The notes under the pieces: generated by a model | Database searches by the model: none | What the model was told of the DNA's origin: nothing | Seen by the model: only the letters and a program-made list of their open reading frames with translations | Shown here: piece after piece, positions 1 through 6,079 of the stretch | Numbering within the stretch: position 1 is the first letter of the stretch | Layout of the letters: every line of letters begins with the position of its first letter | Position numbers and translations under genes: made by a program | Assembly: GCA_035292605.1 (NCBI GenBank) | Contig: DATDPT010000063.1 | Coordinates: forward strand, 1-9,498 | Origin: JALYNX01 sp035292605 | GTDB lineage: Bacteria > Actinomycetota > Acidimicrobiia > Spongiisociales > ZC4RG35 | Reading direction: 5' to 3' | Length of the DNA stretch: 9,498 bases

Positions 1-306
1 GGAGATGGTGCGACCGGCGAAGCGGGCCGCAGGGTCGACGCCGAGCAACGCATAGAGGTCCCGCCGCTCCTGGTCGTCGTGCGCAGCCTGGCGGAGGGCG
101 ATCTGCATCCCGAACAGGATCCCTATCGCCCAGAACACCGCGGGCCCGAGCCGGGAGACCGCGGTCAGGTCGACACCAAGCGTCAGGGGGAAGACCAGGA
201 TGGCAACGACGGCAAAGGGGAGGACGATGCGCATCGTGTCCCCGAGCCTGCGTTCGACGGTGAGGTCGACCCGGGCGATCTCGAGGGTTTGGCTCCAGAA
301 GCTCAC
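1..306 (-). CDS. ccmB: Haem exporter permease CcmB, N-terminal part (cut by window edge)
   Basis: Only the first 102 codons are present; the gene continues past the left edge. CcmB is the membrane subunit that works with the ATPase CcmA in cytochrome c maturation, moving or releasing haem at the outer face of the membrane. The visible protein opens MSFWSQTLEIARVDL, then an ERR segment (18-20), a hydrophobic helix at about 27-45, a second at about 54-71, and a polar loop with QERRDLYALLG (79-89). The arginine-rich stretch before the first helix and the acidic/basic loop after the second fit CcmB. The GTG start at 304-306 overlaps the ccmA stop (shared GTGA at 303-306), and a GGAG motif lies 8 bases upstream on the minus strand, so translation is probably coupled to ccmA. 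Identity rests on the N-terminal pattern plus the adjacent CcmA-like ATPase; ccmC would be expected further left but cannot be seen. Confidence 0.85.
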   Translation of the reverse strand, partial: MSFWSQTLEIARVDLTVERRLGDTMRIVLPFAVVAILVFPLTLGVDLTAVSRLGPAVFWAIGILFGMQIALRQAAHDDQERRDLYALLGVDPAARFAGRTIS

Positions 307-947
307 GATTGCTGCTCCAGGCTGCCAAGTGCCATCGGGAGCAGTCGTTGGGTATGGGAGGCCAGCTGCCCGGACTCATGGGACACCATCACCACAGCCC
401 CACCGTCCGATGTCGTCCGGTCGACCAGCGCCCGGATCAGCTCCTGGGCCTCGATGTCGAGCCCGCTGAAAGGCTCGTCCAGCAACAGGATCTTGGGAGC
501 GGTGATCAGGAGACGCGCCATCTCGGTCCGACGCAACATCCCGAATGAGCTGTCGTCTGCTCTCCTCGAGGCCACGGCTTCGAGCCCGACAACTCGCAAG
601 GCAGCCTCTGCTTTTGCGGCGTTGGCGCCGACCAGGGTGGCGGCGTGACGCAGGTTCTCGGCGAGCGTCAACTCGGGGATCACAGACGGCCGATGCTGGA
701 GGAAACCGATCTGCCACCTCACCTCGTATACCTCGGGAGTTCCCAATGCAGCCCCCAGCACCGAGCCGGATCCGGCATCCGGAGCCAGCAGGGTTGACAC
801 CACTCGGAGGAGGGTGGTCTTGCCCACACCGTTGGGCCCGGTGACCCCCAGCGATTCTCCTGGGCCGATTCCGAGATCGACGCCACGCAGGACGGGCAGT
901 CCGCCGAGTGAGACCCCGACTCGTTCGAGATCGATCAGACGATCCAC
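303..947 (-). CDS. ccmA: Haem ABC exporter ATP-binding protein CcmA
   Basis: A 214-residue ABC ATPase, close to the usual 200-215 residues of CcmA. It would power the CcmAB complex in cytochrome c maturation from the cytoplasmic face. Numbered from the GTG at 945-947: Walker A GPNGVGKTT at 37-45, Q-loop Gln84, Walker B ILLLDEP at 153-159, D-loop SGLD at 161-164 and switch His190. The signature motif is unusual, SFGMLRR at 134-140 rather than the common LSxGQ. The frame stays open upstream to an ATG-type start at 1079, but that would overlap the preceding nuclease gene by about 90 bases and add a proline/serine-rich stretch unlike any ABC domain. I therefore prefer the GTG at 947, which leaves about 41 bases after the nuclease stop and has a GGTGAG motif upstream. 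The ccmB start overlaps its stop by 4 bases. The small size and the neighbour argue for CcmA over a drug-export ATPase. Confidence 0.85.
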   Translation of the reverse strand: MDRLIDLERVGVSLGGLPVLRGVDLGIGPGESLGVTGPNGVGKTTLLRVVSTLLAPDAGSGSVLGAALGTPEVYEVRWQIGFLQHRPSVIPELTLAENLRHAATLVGANAAKAEAALRVVGLEAVASRRADDSSFGMLRRTEMARLLITAPKILLLDEPFSGLDIEAQELIRALVDRTTSDGGAVVMVSHESGQLASHTQRLLPMALGSLEQQS

Positions 948-988
948 GTCGGCAGTCTCACCGCGGTGGTGGGGAGACTCAAGTTGGG

Positions 989-2617
989 TCAGTGGACCTG
1001 GAGGCGAGGCACCGGGCGAACTGGCAGCGCCAGGTATCCCGTGGACTCGACGAGACGGATCTCGGTGGTGTCGAGCCATCTCCAGATCAGGTCCGCCTCC
1101 TCGGCCATCTCCACGTTGTGGGGGACCTGATGAGGCTCGTCGTCGCCCATGATCGGGGCGGGCCGCAGTATCGGGGTGCGGTCGAGCCGCCAGGTGGCGA
1201 CCAATCGTCCGTGGTCGATCAGAACCCGGCAGCCATCGCGGCTCTCGACCTCGCAGAACCCGAGATCGGTCAGGGATTTCCAGACCCGACGCCGATCGAT
1301 GGCGCGGGCCAGGGCCTGATGGCGGTCCCTCTGCCAGCCTGCCTCCTCGTATCGGTGCTGGGCCGCCAGTTGGGCCATCTTCTCCGCAAGAGGGGCGAGC
1401 AGGATCTCGGGATCGCGGTCGAGGCCCTCGACGAGCCGTTCAACGATCGGCCGGTACTTATCCCGTGAGAGCGAGCCGTCACAGGGGCACAGGGCCACCC
1501 CCAGCTGAGCTGCGGCGCAGAGGGCCCTGCGGGTCGAGGGTGCGGCACGACATCTGCGAATCGGTGTCGCATCCCAGAGGGCGGTCACCACCAGGTCGGC
1601 GGCCTGCTTCGAGCGAAAGGGACCGAGATAGGCGAGAGCGCCCTCTTTGAGGGTGCGCACCACCGACAGTCTGGGAAACGGCTCACGGGTCAACTTGACC
1701 CAATGCGAGGTCTTCGGTGGCCTCGAACGTCGGTTGTACCTCGGACGATGGGCGTGGATCAACCGGAGCTCGGTGATCTCGGCTTCGAGGGGTGTCTCAC
1801 ACACCACATGATCGATCGAAGCCAGCTCACGCATCAGATTGCCGATGGTTCGTCGTTGGTCGCCATAGAAGTACTGGCGCACCCGGGCCCGGAGGTTGGT
1901 TGCCTTCCCGACATAGATCGGAGTGCCGTGCCGGTCCCGGAACAGATAGACCCCGGGACGCCGGGGGAGTGTCTCGCTGAGCGCGATCTTCGAGTAGAAG
2001 GCGGAGCCCCTCGCTTTGGGAAGCTGAAGCAGGTCGTCGAGATTGGTCACCCCGAGGCTCCCTGCTCGCTCCAGAAGCGAGTGGAGCACATGGGCGGTGG
2101 CGCGTGCGTCGTCGAGCGCACGGTGGATCGGGATGACCGGGCTTCGGAAGTGGGCAGCCAAGGTTTGCAGACGCAGGTTCCTCACCTCGTCGCGGACCAG
2201 GCGACGGGCCAGAGCCGCGGTGTCAACCGTGTCGTTGGCCAGGCGCTCGTAGCCGAGCTGGCGGGCCGCGGCCTGGAGAAACGACATGTCGAAGCGAACG
2301 TTGTGGCCCACGATCACCGTGTCGGCGACGAACTCCAGAAACGAGGGCAGGGCAGTGTGGATGGTGGGGGCGTTGATCACCATCGACTGGGTGATACCGG
2401 TCAGGATGGTGATGGAAGGCGGGATGGGGAGCCCGGGGTCCACCAGGGTCTGGAAGGTCCCGAGAAGCTCTCCCCCCTGGTATTTGACGGCCCCGATCTC
2501 GGTGATGGCGCAGTCGTTTGGCGAGCCACCCGTGGTCTCCAGGTCGAGCACACAGAAGGTGGTGGAGAACAAAGGGGTGGAGAGCTCGTCGAAGCTGGGT
2601 TGGAGCAGGGCGGCCAC
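989..2617 (-). CDS. DEDDh 3'-5' exonuclease fused to UvrC/Cho-like GIY-YIG nuclease
   Basis: A 542-residue two-nuclease protein. Residues about 20-185 form a DnaQ-like exonuclease with all five catalytic residues visible: Asp25 and Glu27 (VLDLETTG), Asp110 (GHNVRFD), and His165/Asp170 (IHRALDDA). Residues about 217-296 form a GIY-YIG domain like UvrC and Cho: GVY at 222-224, YVG at 235-237, Arg243/Arg245, and Glu283 before the RPRYN sequence at 291-295. Next comes a UvrC-like cysteine region (Cys356, Cys367, Cys377, Cys379) and a UVR-like helical segment at about 408-440. The last 100 residues have no motif I recognise, and the UvrC RNase H-like and helix-hairpin-helix parts are missing. This architecture is known in Actinobacteria as the 'DEDD exonuclease domain-containing' family; a role in DNA repair, nicking then trimming, is inferred from the domains. 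The start is GTG at 2615-2617, the only usable start after an in-frame stop at 2654-2656; no clear ribosome site is visible. It lies 36 bases after the methyltransferase stop. Confidence 0.9.
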   Translation of the reverse strand: MAALLQPSFDELSTPLFSTTFCVLDLETTGGSPNDCAITEIGAVKYQGGELLGTFQTLVDPGLPIPPSITILTGITQSMVINAPTIHTALPSFLEFVADTVIVGHNVRFDMSFLQAAARQLGYERLANDTVDTAALARRLVRDEVRNLRLQTLAAHFRSPVIPIHRALDDARATAHVLHSLLERAGSLGVTNLDDLLQLPKARGSAFYSKIALSETLPRRPGVYLFRDRHGTPIYVGKATNLRARVRQYFYGDQRRTIGNLMRELASIDHVVCETPLEAEITELRLIHAHRPRYNRRSRPPKTSHWVKLTREPFPRLSVVRTLKEGALAYLGPFRSKQAADLVVTALWDATPIRRCRAAPSTRRALCAAAQLGVALCPCDGSLSRDKYRPIVERLVEGLDRDPEILLAPLAEKMAQLAAQHRYEEAGWQRDRHQALARAIDRRRVWKSLTDLGFCEVESRDGCRVLIDHGRLVATWRLDRTPILRPAPIMGDDEPHQVPHNVEMAEEADLIWRWLDTTEIRLVESTGYLALPVRPVPRLQVH

Positions 2618-2653
2618 GGCCCATTCGAGGCTAAACCGAACGTATGTTCGATG

Positions 2654-3454
2654 TCAAGGAGCATCACTCTCCTTACGGCGACGACCCCCCTGTCGTCGGG
2701 CCTCGTAGGCGAGCAGCGCCATCGTCACCGATGCGTTCAGAGAATCGGCTTGCCCCTGCATCGGAATCGATACCAGGGTGTCGGCTGCCTCCCGGGCATC
2801 CGCGGTCAGCCCGCGATGCTCCGATCCCACGAGCAGGGCGCACGGCGGGGCGAGATCGACCGACCACAGGTCTCCATCGGCAGAGGGGTCTGCTGCCAGC
2901 AGGCGGATCGAGTGCACTCGGAGCCAGGCGACCGCAGGGTCGAGCCCGGTAACGGCCAGCGGCACCGTGAACAGAGCGCCGGTCGACGACCGCGCCACGT
3001 TGGGGTTGAACGGATCGATCTCGGGATCGACAGCGATCACGGCGTCGGCGCCCACCGCGTCCGCGGTGCGCAAGATGGCTCCCAAATTCCCCGGCTTCTC
3101 GAGACCTTCGGCCATCAAGATCAAGGGAACCGGGCCGGCGTCGAGACGGTCGATCCCGAGGTCGAATTGGTCGAAGACGGCGATCACGCCCTCATCCGAG
3201 CCCCGGTAGGAGGTGCGTGAGAGCGTGTCCGGTGAGCAGGCGAAGATGAGCGGGCCCGCGAAGGGATTCGGATCGAAACGCTGGGGGTCGTAGTAGATCT
3301 CGCGCGGCTGGTGACCGGCACCGACCGCGCGGGCCAGGAGACGCGGTCCCTCGACGACGAACACACCCTCCCGATCACGGTTACGCCGATTGCGCAAACC
3401 GAGCAGGGTCTTGATCCTGGGGTTGGCGGGAGAGGTGATGTCGAGATCGGGCAC
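2654..3454 (-). CDS. TrmH/SpoU-family RNA 2'-O-methyltransferase
   Basis: A SpoU-class (SPOUT fold) enzyme that transfers methyl from S-adenosylmethionine to a ribose 2'-OH in rRNA or tRNA. Numbered from the GTG at 3452-3454 it has 266 residues: an N-terminal RNA-binding domain opening ITSPANPRIKTL (6-17) with a basic RNRRNR patch, then the knotted catalytic domain. Motif 1 is NLGAILRTADAVG (123-135) with catalytic-type Arg129; motif 2 is LLVGSEHRGL (207-216); motif 3 runs from IPMQG to AYE (230-251) and holds the invariant SLN (238-240). The C-terminus is basic (GGRRRK). The frame is also open from a TTG at 3476-3478 and a GTG at 3467-3469. I chose 3454 because homologues begin just before 'ITS..NP' and because it lies two bases after the nitroreductase TAG with GGGACGG a few bases upstream. 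The target base cannot be read from sequence; RlmB-like and TsnR-like enzymes share these motifs. Confidence 0.88.
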   Translation of the reverse strand: MPDLDITSPANPRIKTLLGLRNRRNRDREGVFVVEGPRLLARAVGAGHQPREIYYDPQRFDPNPFAGPLIFACSPDTLSRTSYRGSDEGVIAVFDQFDLGIDRLDAGPVPLILMAEGLEKPGNLGAILRTADAVGADAVIAVDPEIDPFNPNVARSSTGALFTVPLAVTGLDPAVAWLRVHSIRLLAADPSADGDLWSVDLAPPCALLVGSEHRGLTADAREAADTLVSIPMQGQADSLNASVTMALLAYEARRQGGRRRKESDAP

Positions 3455-3456
3455 CG

Positions 3457-4053
3457 CTAGCCGTCCCACGTCTCCCAATGGACCACCGACTCCCGGGGTC
3501 TTCGGCCGCGATCGAGGCTGGACGACCGCCGGTCCGGCGCCGGCCTACCCACCGTCACCACCCCGATCGGAAGCTGATCCGGGGGCAGGTGGAGCAGCAA
3601 CGCCAGGTCCGGCAGGGCATGGACGCCGAGGAACCCGGCGCCGAGGCCTTCGTCGACTGCGGCGAGGAGAATCGCCATCAGACCGGCGCCGGCGTCGACC
3701 CACCAGTAGGGAATTGGCCACTCGATCTCTTCACCATCAGGCCCCAGCTTGTCTGGCTCCCGGTAGCGAGCCCGATACACCTCCTCGCTCACCGAGATGA
3801 CGATGTGGGCCGGGGCCCGTGAGATCCAGGGATCGAATCCGCTCGCCACGTATTCGCTCTCGTCGGCCAACCCGGCGATGGCACTGCGCCCCCCGGCGTC
3901 GGTGACGATGACGAACCCGAGTCCTTGTGAGAAGCCGGCGGAAGGGGCTCGGAGCCCGGCGTCGACGATGCGGTTGAGGCTCTCGATCGGAACCGGATCC
4001 GGGAGATAGTTGCGGACCATTCGCCGCGCGCCGATGACCTCACGAAACTCCAC
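3457..4053 (-). CDS. Nitroreductase-family flavin oxidoreductase
   Basis: A 198-residue protein of the nitroreductase superfamily, normally an FMN-binding homodimer that uses NAD(P)H to reduce nitro, quinone or enone compounds; the physiological substrate is unknown. Visible family marks are an N-terminal phosphate-binding RRMVRNY (10-16), RAPSAGFSQG (35-44, the 'APSxGNxQ' flavin loop with Phe in place of Asn), and GLGAGFLGVH (136-145, the flavin-edge loop). An aromatic stretch WPIPYWWVDAG (112-122) probably lines the pocket. The C-terminus is short and arginine-rich (about 174-187). The start is GTG at 4051-4053, since an in-frame stop lies at 4066-4068; an ATG at 4059-4061 belongs to another frame. 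No strong ribosome site is seen. It is the first gene of the leftward set, and its stop lies only two bases before the preferred methyltransferase start. A deazaflavin-type cofactor cannot be excluded in an actinobacterium. Confidence 0.85.
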   Translation of the reverse strand: MEFREVIGARRMVRNYLPDPVPIESLNRIVDAGLRAPSAGFSQGLGFVIVTDAGGRSAIAGLADESEYVASGFDPWISRAPAHIVISVSEEVYRARYREPDKLGPDGEEIEWPIPYWWVDAGAGLMAILLAAVDEGLGAGFLGVHALPDLALLLHLPPDQLPIGVVTVGRPAPDRRSSSLDRGRRPRESVVHWETWDG

Positions 4054-4074
4054 TGCTGCATCTTGTCACTGATA

Positions 4075-4090
4075 CCGACAAGGATGTCGG
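4075..4090. repeat. Perfect 6+6 inverted repeat, possible operator or hairpin
   Basis: CCGACA (4075-4080) and TGTCGG (4085-4090) are perfect reverse complements around AGGA. The repeat sits 22 bases ahead of the nitroreductase start and about 12 bases ahead of the plus-strand -35 candidate, so a bound protein could affect both directions. With a 4-base loop it could also fold as a small RNA hairpin in the leftward leader. A repeat this short can arise by chance in GC-rich DNA. Confidence 0.4.
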
Positions 4091-4168
4091 AAGCGGGGTC
4101 GGGGACAATCGCCGGCAAACGGCTTAACGTGGACGGGCCTGGTGCCTGTAGTCGATCACATCGATCAC

Positions 4169-4176
4169 GGAGGGAG
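4169..4176 (+). promoter_or_regulatory. Strong ribosome binding site for the UspA–CBS gene
   Basis: GGAGGGAG, whose GGAGG core ends 7 bases before the ATG at 4181, is the strongest Shine-Dalgarno match in the window apart from that of the second importer permease. It decides the start: the frame is also open from a GTG at 4142, but that codon has no such site and would add a 13-residue extension. Confidence 0.75.
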
Positions 4177-4180
4177 ACGA

Positions 4181-5086
4181 ATGACGGTCAGTGGGCAGGG
4201 AGGAAACGGGTTCTCCGTGGTGTGGACCAGGGGCAAGGGGTGCTCCGAGTTGGCCGACCTCCTGACGGATGGTGTCTCCAATCGAATCACCGGTGACGTG
4301 GTCGAGGGGTGCATCAATTACCGGGCCGACCTTCTCGTCTCACGACGACTGCCGGGGTCCTTCGATTTGGTGAATGTCGCGGTTCCGGTGGCCTTCGTGC
4401 CTGAGAACGTGACCGGCGTGGTGGCCACCGTGGCCGGCGGCCCTCACTCCATCCTGGCCGCTCAAACCGCCGCCCTCCTGGGGGCGAGTCTTGGAGTAGA
4501 AGCGGAGATGGTCTCCGCCTCCGGGCCGGGCGATGACCTCTCCGCCGCCCAGTTGACCCTCGATCGGATCGCGGCCCTCGTGCCCCAACTCCGGGGACGG
4601 GTTGTCGGGGTCGAAGGAATCAGCAGTCTCGCCCAGGATCTCGACGAGGGGTCACTCCTGGTGCTGGGTGCGCCTGGGGGCTCCTGGCTGCAACGTTCGA
4701 TGTTGGGCCCGGGGGCGAGGCTGAGGAGCAAGGCCCAGGCCGGGGCAGTCATGGTGCGGAGCGCACCCGATCGAGTCTTCCGCTGGATGGGAGAGCCGGT
4801 GTTTGTCGGGCCGCTGCGACACTCCGACGACACGCTGAGAATCCATGCCGAGAAGGTGTTGGCAGTTGCGGACCAGGGTGTTCTCATCGGGTTGGTGAGA
4901 AGAGAGCGGCTGGAGGGATCCGGGGACACTCCGGTCGGCGCCATCATGGAACCGGCCCTCTCGGCAAAAGTCGACGAGACCCTGGCCGAGGCACGTGAGT
5001 TGGAGCCGACATTCGGCGACGACCCGATCCCGGTCACCGACCATGAGGAGCACCTCGTTGGAGGTTTGTCGTTGCCTGCGGCCTGA
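4181..5086 (+). CDS. UspA-like domain plus CBS pair, putative stress/nucleotide sensor
   Basis: A 301-residue protein with no membrane segment or signal peptide. Residues about 77-193 resemble a universal stress protein: VVATVAGGPHSILAAQTAALLGA matches the UspA 'GvDGSxxSxxAlxxA' strand-helix (here GG instead of DG, so the usual Asp is lost), and GAPGGSWLQRSMLGPGARL followed by AGAVMVR (187-193) resembles the UspA nucleotide loop G-x2-G-x9-G. Residues about 205-298 resemble a CBS pair: HSDDTLRIHAEKVLAVADQG..IGLVRRERL, a linker PVGAIMEPAL (251-260), then VDETLAEA..DPIPVTDHEEHLVGGLS, the second copy ending close to the C-terminus. The first 70 residues are unassigned. UspA and CBS domains commonly bind ATP, AMP or cyclic dinucleotides, so a role in sensing energy or stress is plausible but inferred. 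The ATG at 4181 follows a strong ribosome site. It is first in the rightward set, 21 bases before the hydrolase gene. Both domain calls rest on pattern, not on a search. Confidence 0.65.
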   Translation: MTVSGQGGNGFSVVWTRGKGCSELADLLTDGVSNRITGDVVEGCINYRADLLVSRRLPGSFDLVNVAVPVAFVPENVTGVVATVAGGPHSILAAQTAALLGASLGVEAEMVSASGPGDDLSAAQLTLDRIAALVPQLRGRVVGVEGISSLAQDLDEGSLLVLGAPGGSWLQRSMLGPGARLRSKAQAGAVMVRSAPDRVFRWMGEPVFVGPLRHSDDTLRIHAEKVLAVADQGVLIGLVRRERLEGSGDTPVGAIMEPALSAKVDETLAEARELEPTFGDDPIPVTDHEEHLVGGLSLPAA

Positions 5087-5107
5087 ATCCGGCCAGAATC
5101 ACCAGGC

Positions 5108-6019
5108 GTGAAACTCAGGACCTTCATCTGGGGGACCTTCTGGACACTGGTCGCCCTCGCTCTCGTGTTCCATGTCGCCGGTGGCTGGTACTTCTCCGGA
5201 GAGCTGATCGAGGACGGCTTCGAGATCGATCCCGATGACCTCGTCGTCTCCACGGGTGACTACGAGCTGGAGCAGGTGTCATACAACTCGCCACGCGGTG
5301 CGATGGGCGCCTGGTACCTCCCTGCCGGTGGTACCACCTGGGTCGTGCACGTCCACGGCAAGGGGGCCACACCGGCCGAGGCCGAGCCCTTGTTCACCCC
5401 GCTCCAAGATGCCGGTTATCCCCAACTTGCCATCACCTACCGCAACGATGACGACCAGCCCGAGGATCCCAGCGGCTACTACCAGTACGGGGCGACCGAG
5501 TGGGAGGACGTGGCGGGGGCGGTTGCCTACGCGCTTGACAACGGAGCCGAGCACGTCGTTCTCAACGGCTACTCGACTGGTGGCAGTCATGTCATGGCAT
5601 TCATGTTCCGCCAGTCTCTGGATACCGTCACCGGGGCCTTGTTGGACTCCCCGAATCTCGACCTGAGCGAGACGGTCGACTTCGCCGCGTCCAAGCGGGA
5701 CTTACCCCTGCTGCCGTTCAATGTCCCTGCTTCGCTCAGCACCGTGGCTCAGTTCTTCACCTCGCTCCGAATCGGGGTCAATTGGAAGTCGTTGGACTAC
5801 ATCCAACGGTCGGCCACCTCGCTGCGGCAGCCTGTCTTGATTCATCATGGGACGGCGGATCAGACGGTCCCGGTGAGCGAGAGCATCGAGCTGGCCGAGA
5901 CTCAACCCGACCTGGTGCGATTGATCCAGGTCGAGGGTGCCGATCACGTCGGCTCCTATGACGCCGATCCCGGAAAGTACGTCGAAGAGGTGCTGGCGTT
6001 TCTCGCAGAAGTCGGTTGA
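5108..6019 (+). CDS. Membrane-anchored alpha/beta hydrolase
   Basis: A 303-residue serine hydrolase of unknown substrate. The N-terminus KLRTFIWGT followed by a hydrophobic run at about 8-27 is an uncleaved signal anchor or signal peptide, placing the enzyme outside the membrane. The alpha/beta hydrolase core follows: HVHGKG (81-86) at the oxyanion position, the nucleophile elbow GYSTG (154-158) with Ser156, acid Asp251 in HGTADQTVP (247-255), and His280 in GADHVGS (277-283). This triad order and spacing is typical of the BAAT/dienelactone-hydrolase-like and 'YqkD/FrsA-like' esterases and peptidases. The start is GTG at 5108-5110, just before the basic-hydrophobic segment; only a weak AGG lies upstream. 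It follows the UspA–CBS stop by 21 bases and precedes the importer ATPase by 60 bases, so co-transcription with one or both is possible. It could be an esterase, a peptidase or a lipid-modifying enzyme; the sequence does not decide. Confidence 0.85.
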   Translation: MKLRTFIWGTFWTLVALALVFHVAGGWYFSGELIEDGFEIDPDDLVVSTGDYELEQVSYNSPRGAMGAWYLPAGGTTWVVHVHGKGATPAEAEPLFTPLQDAGYPQLAITYRNDDDQPEDPSGYYQYGATEWEDVAGAVAYALDNGAEHVVLNGYSTGGSHVMAFMFRQSLDTVTGALLDSPNLDLSETVDFAASKRDLPLLPFNVPASLSTVAQFFTSLRIGVNWKSLDYIQRSATSLRQPVLIHHGTADQTVPVSESIELAETQPDLVRLIQVEGADHVGSYDADPGKYVEEVLAFLAEVG

Positions 6020-6036
6020 TCGAATCCCTCCCCACC

Positions 6037-6042
6037 TAGGGT
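6037..6042 (+). promoter_or_regulatory. Candidate -10 box ahead of the importer operon
   Basis: TAGGGT fits the actinobacterial TAnnnT -10 pattern and lies in the 60-base gap between the hydrolase stop and the importer ATPase. TTGATC at 6016-6021 is a possible -35 but the 15-base spacer is short. If transcription starts here, the RNA would begin close to the GTG at 6053, which would allow leaderless translation from that codon instead of the ATG at 6080. By eye only. Confidence 0.25.
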
Positions 6043-6079
6043 CTCCTCGACCGTGGGACCTCAGGCGCCACCCGACACC

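Larger units (their letters stand above)
4054..4180. promoter_or_regulatory. Divergent intergenic control region
   Basis: These 127 bases separate the leftward nitroreductase set from the rightward UspA–CBS set and should hold promoters for both. On the plus strand the best candidate is GGGACA (4102-4107), a 17-base spacer and TAACGT (4125-4130), which fits an actinobacterial TAnnnT -10 box and four of six TTGACA positions. On the minus strand a TATCAG (4069-4074 on the plus strand as CTGATA) is a weak -10 candidate close to the nitroreductase start. A perfect inverted repeat (4075-4090) and a short direct repeat TCGATCAC at 4152-4159 and 4161-4168 also lie here. Promoter calls are by eye only. 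Confidence 0.5.

Noticed and set aside
948..1079. N-terminal extension of CcmA from an upstream start
   Set aside because: It would overlap the nuclease gene and add about 44 Pro/Ser/Arg-rich residues absent from ABC ATPases; the GTG at 947 gives a normal CcmA length.
1703..3220. A 505-codon open frame on the plus strand
   Set aside because: It lies antisense to two well-supported genes (the fusion nuclease and the methyltransferase), crosses the gap between them, and its translation is rich in Arg, Gly, His and Gln with no recognisable motif. Long antisense frames are expected in GC-rich DNA where stop codons are rare.
4152..4168. Direct repeat TCGATCAC-A-TCGATCAC
   Set aside because: Two 8-base copies one base apart could be an operator, but GATC-rich words are frequent in this window and there is no third copy or symmetry, so I note it only within the control region.
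4462..5253. A 263-codon open frame on the minus strand
   Set aside because: It is antisense to the UspA–CBS gene and runs over its end into the hydrolase gene. Its Ser/Arg/Thr-rich translation has no domain pattern, and the sense genes have ribosome sites and motifs.
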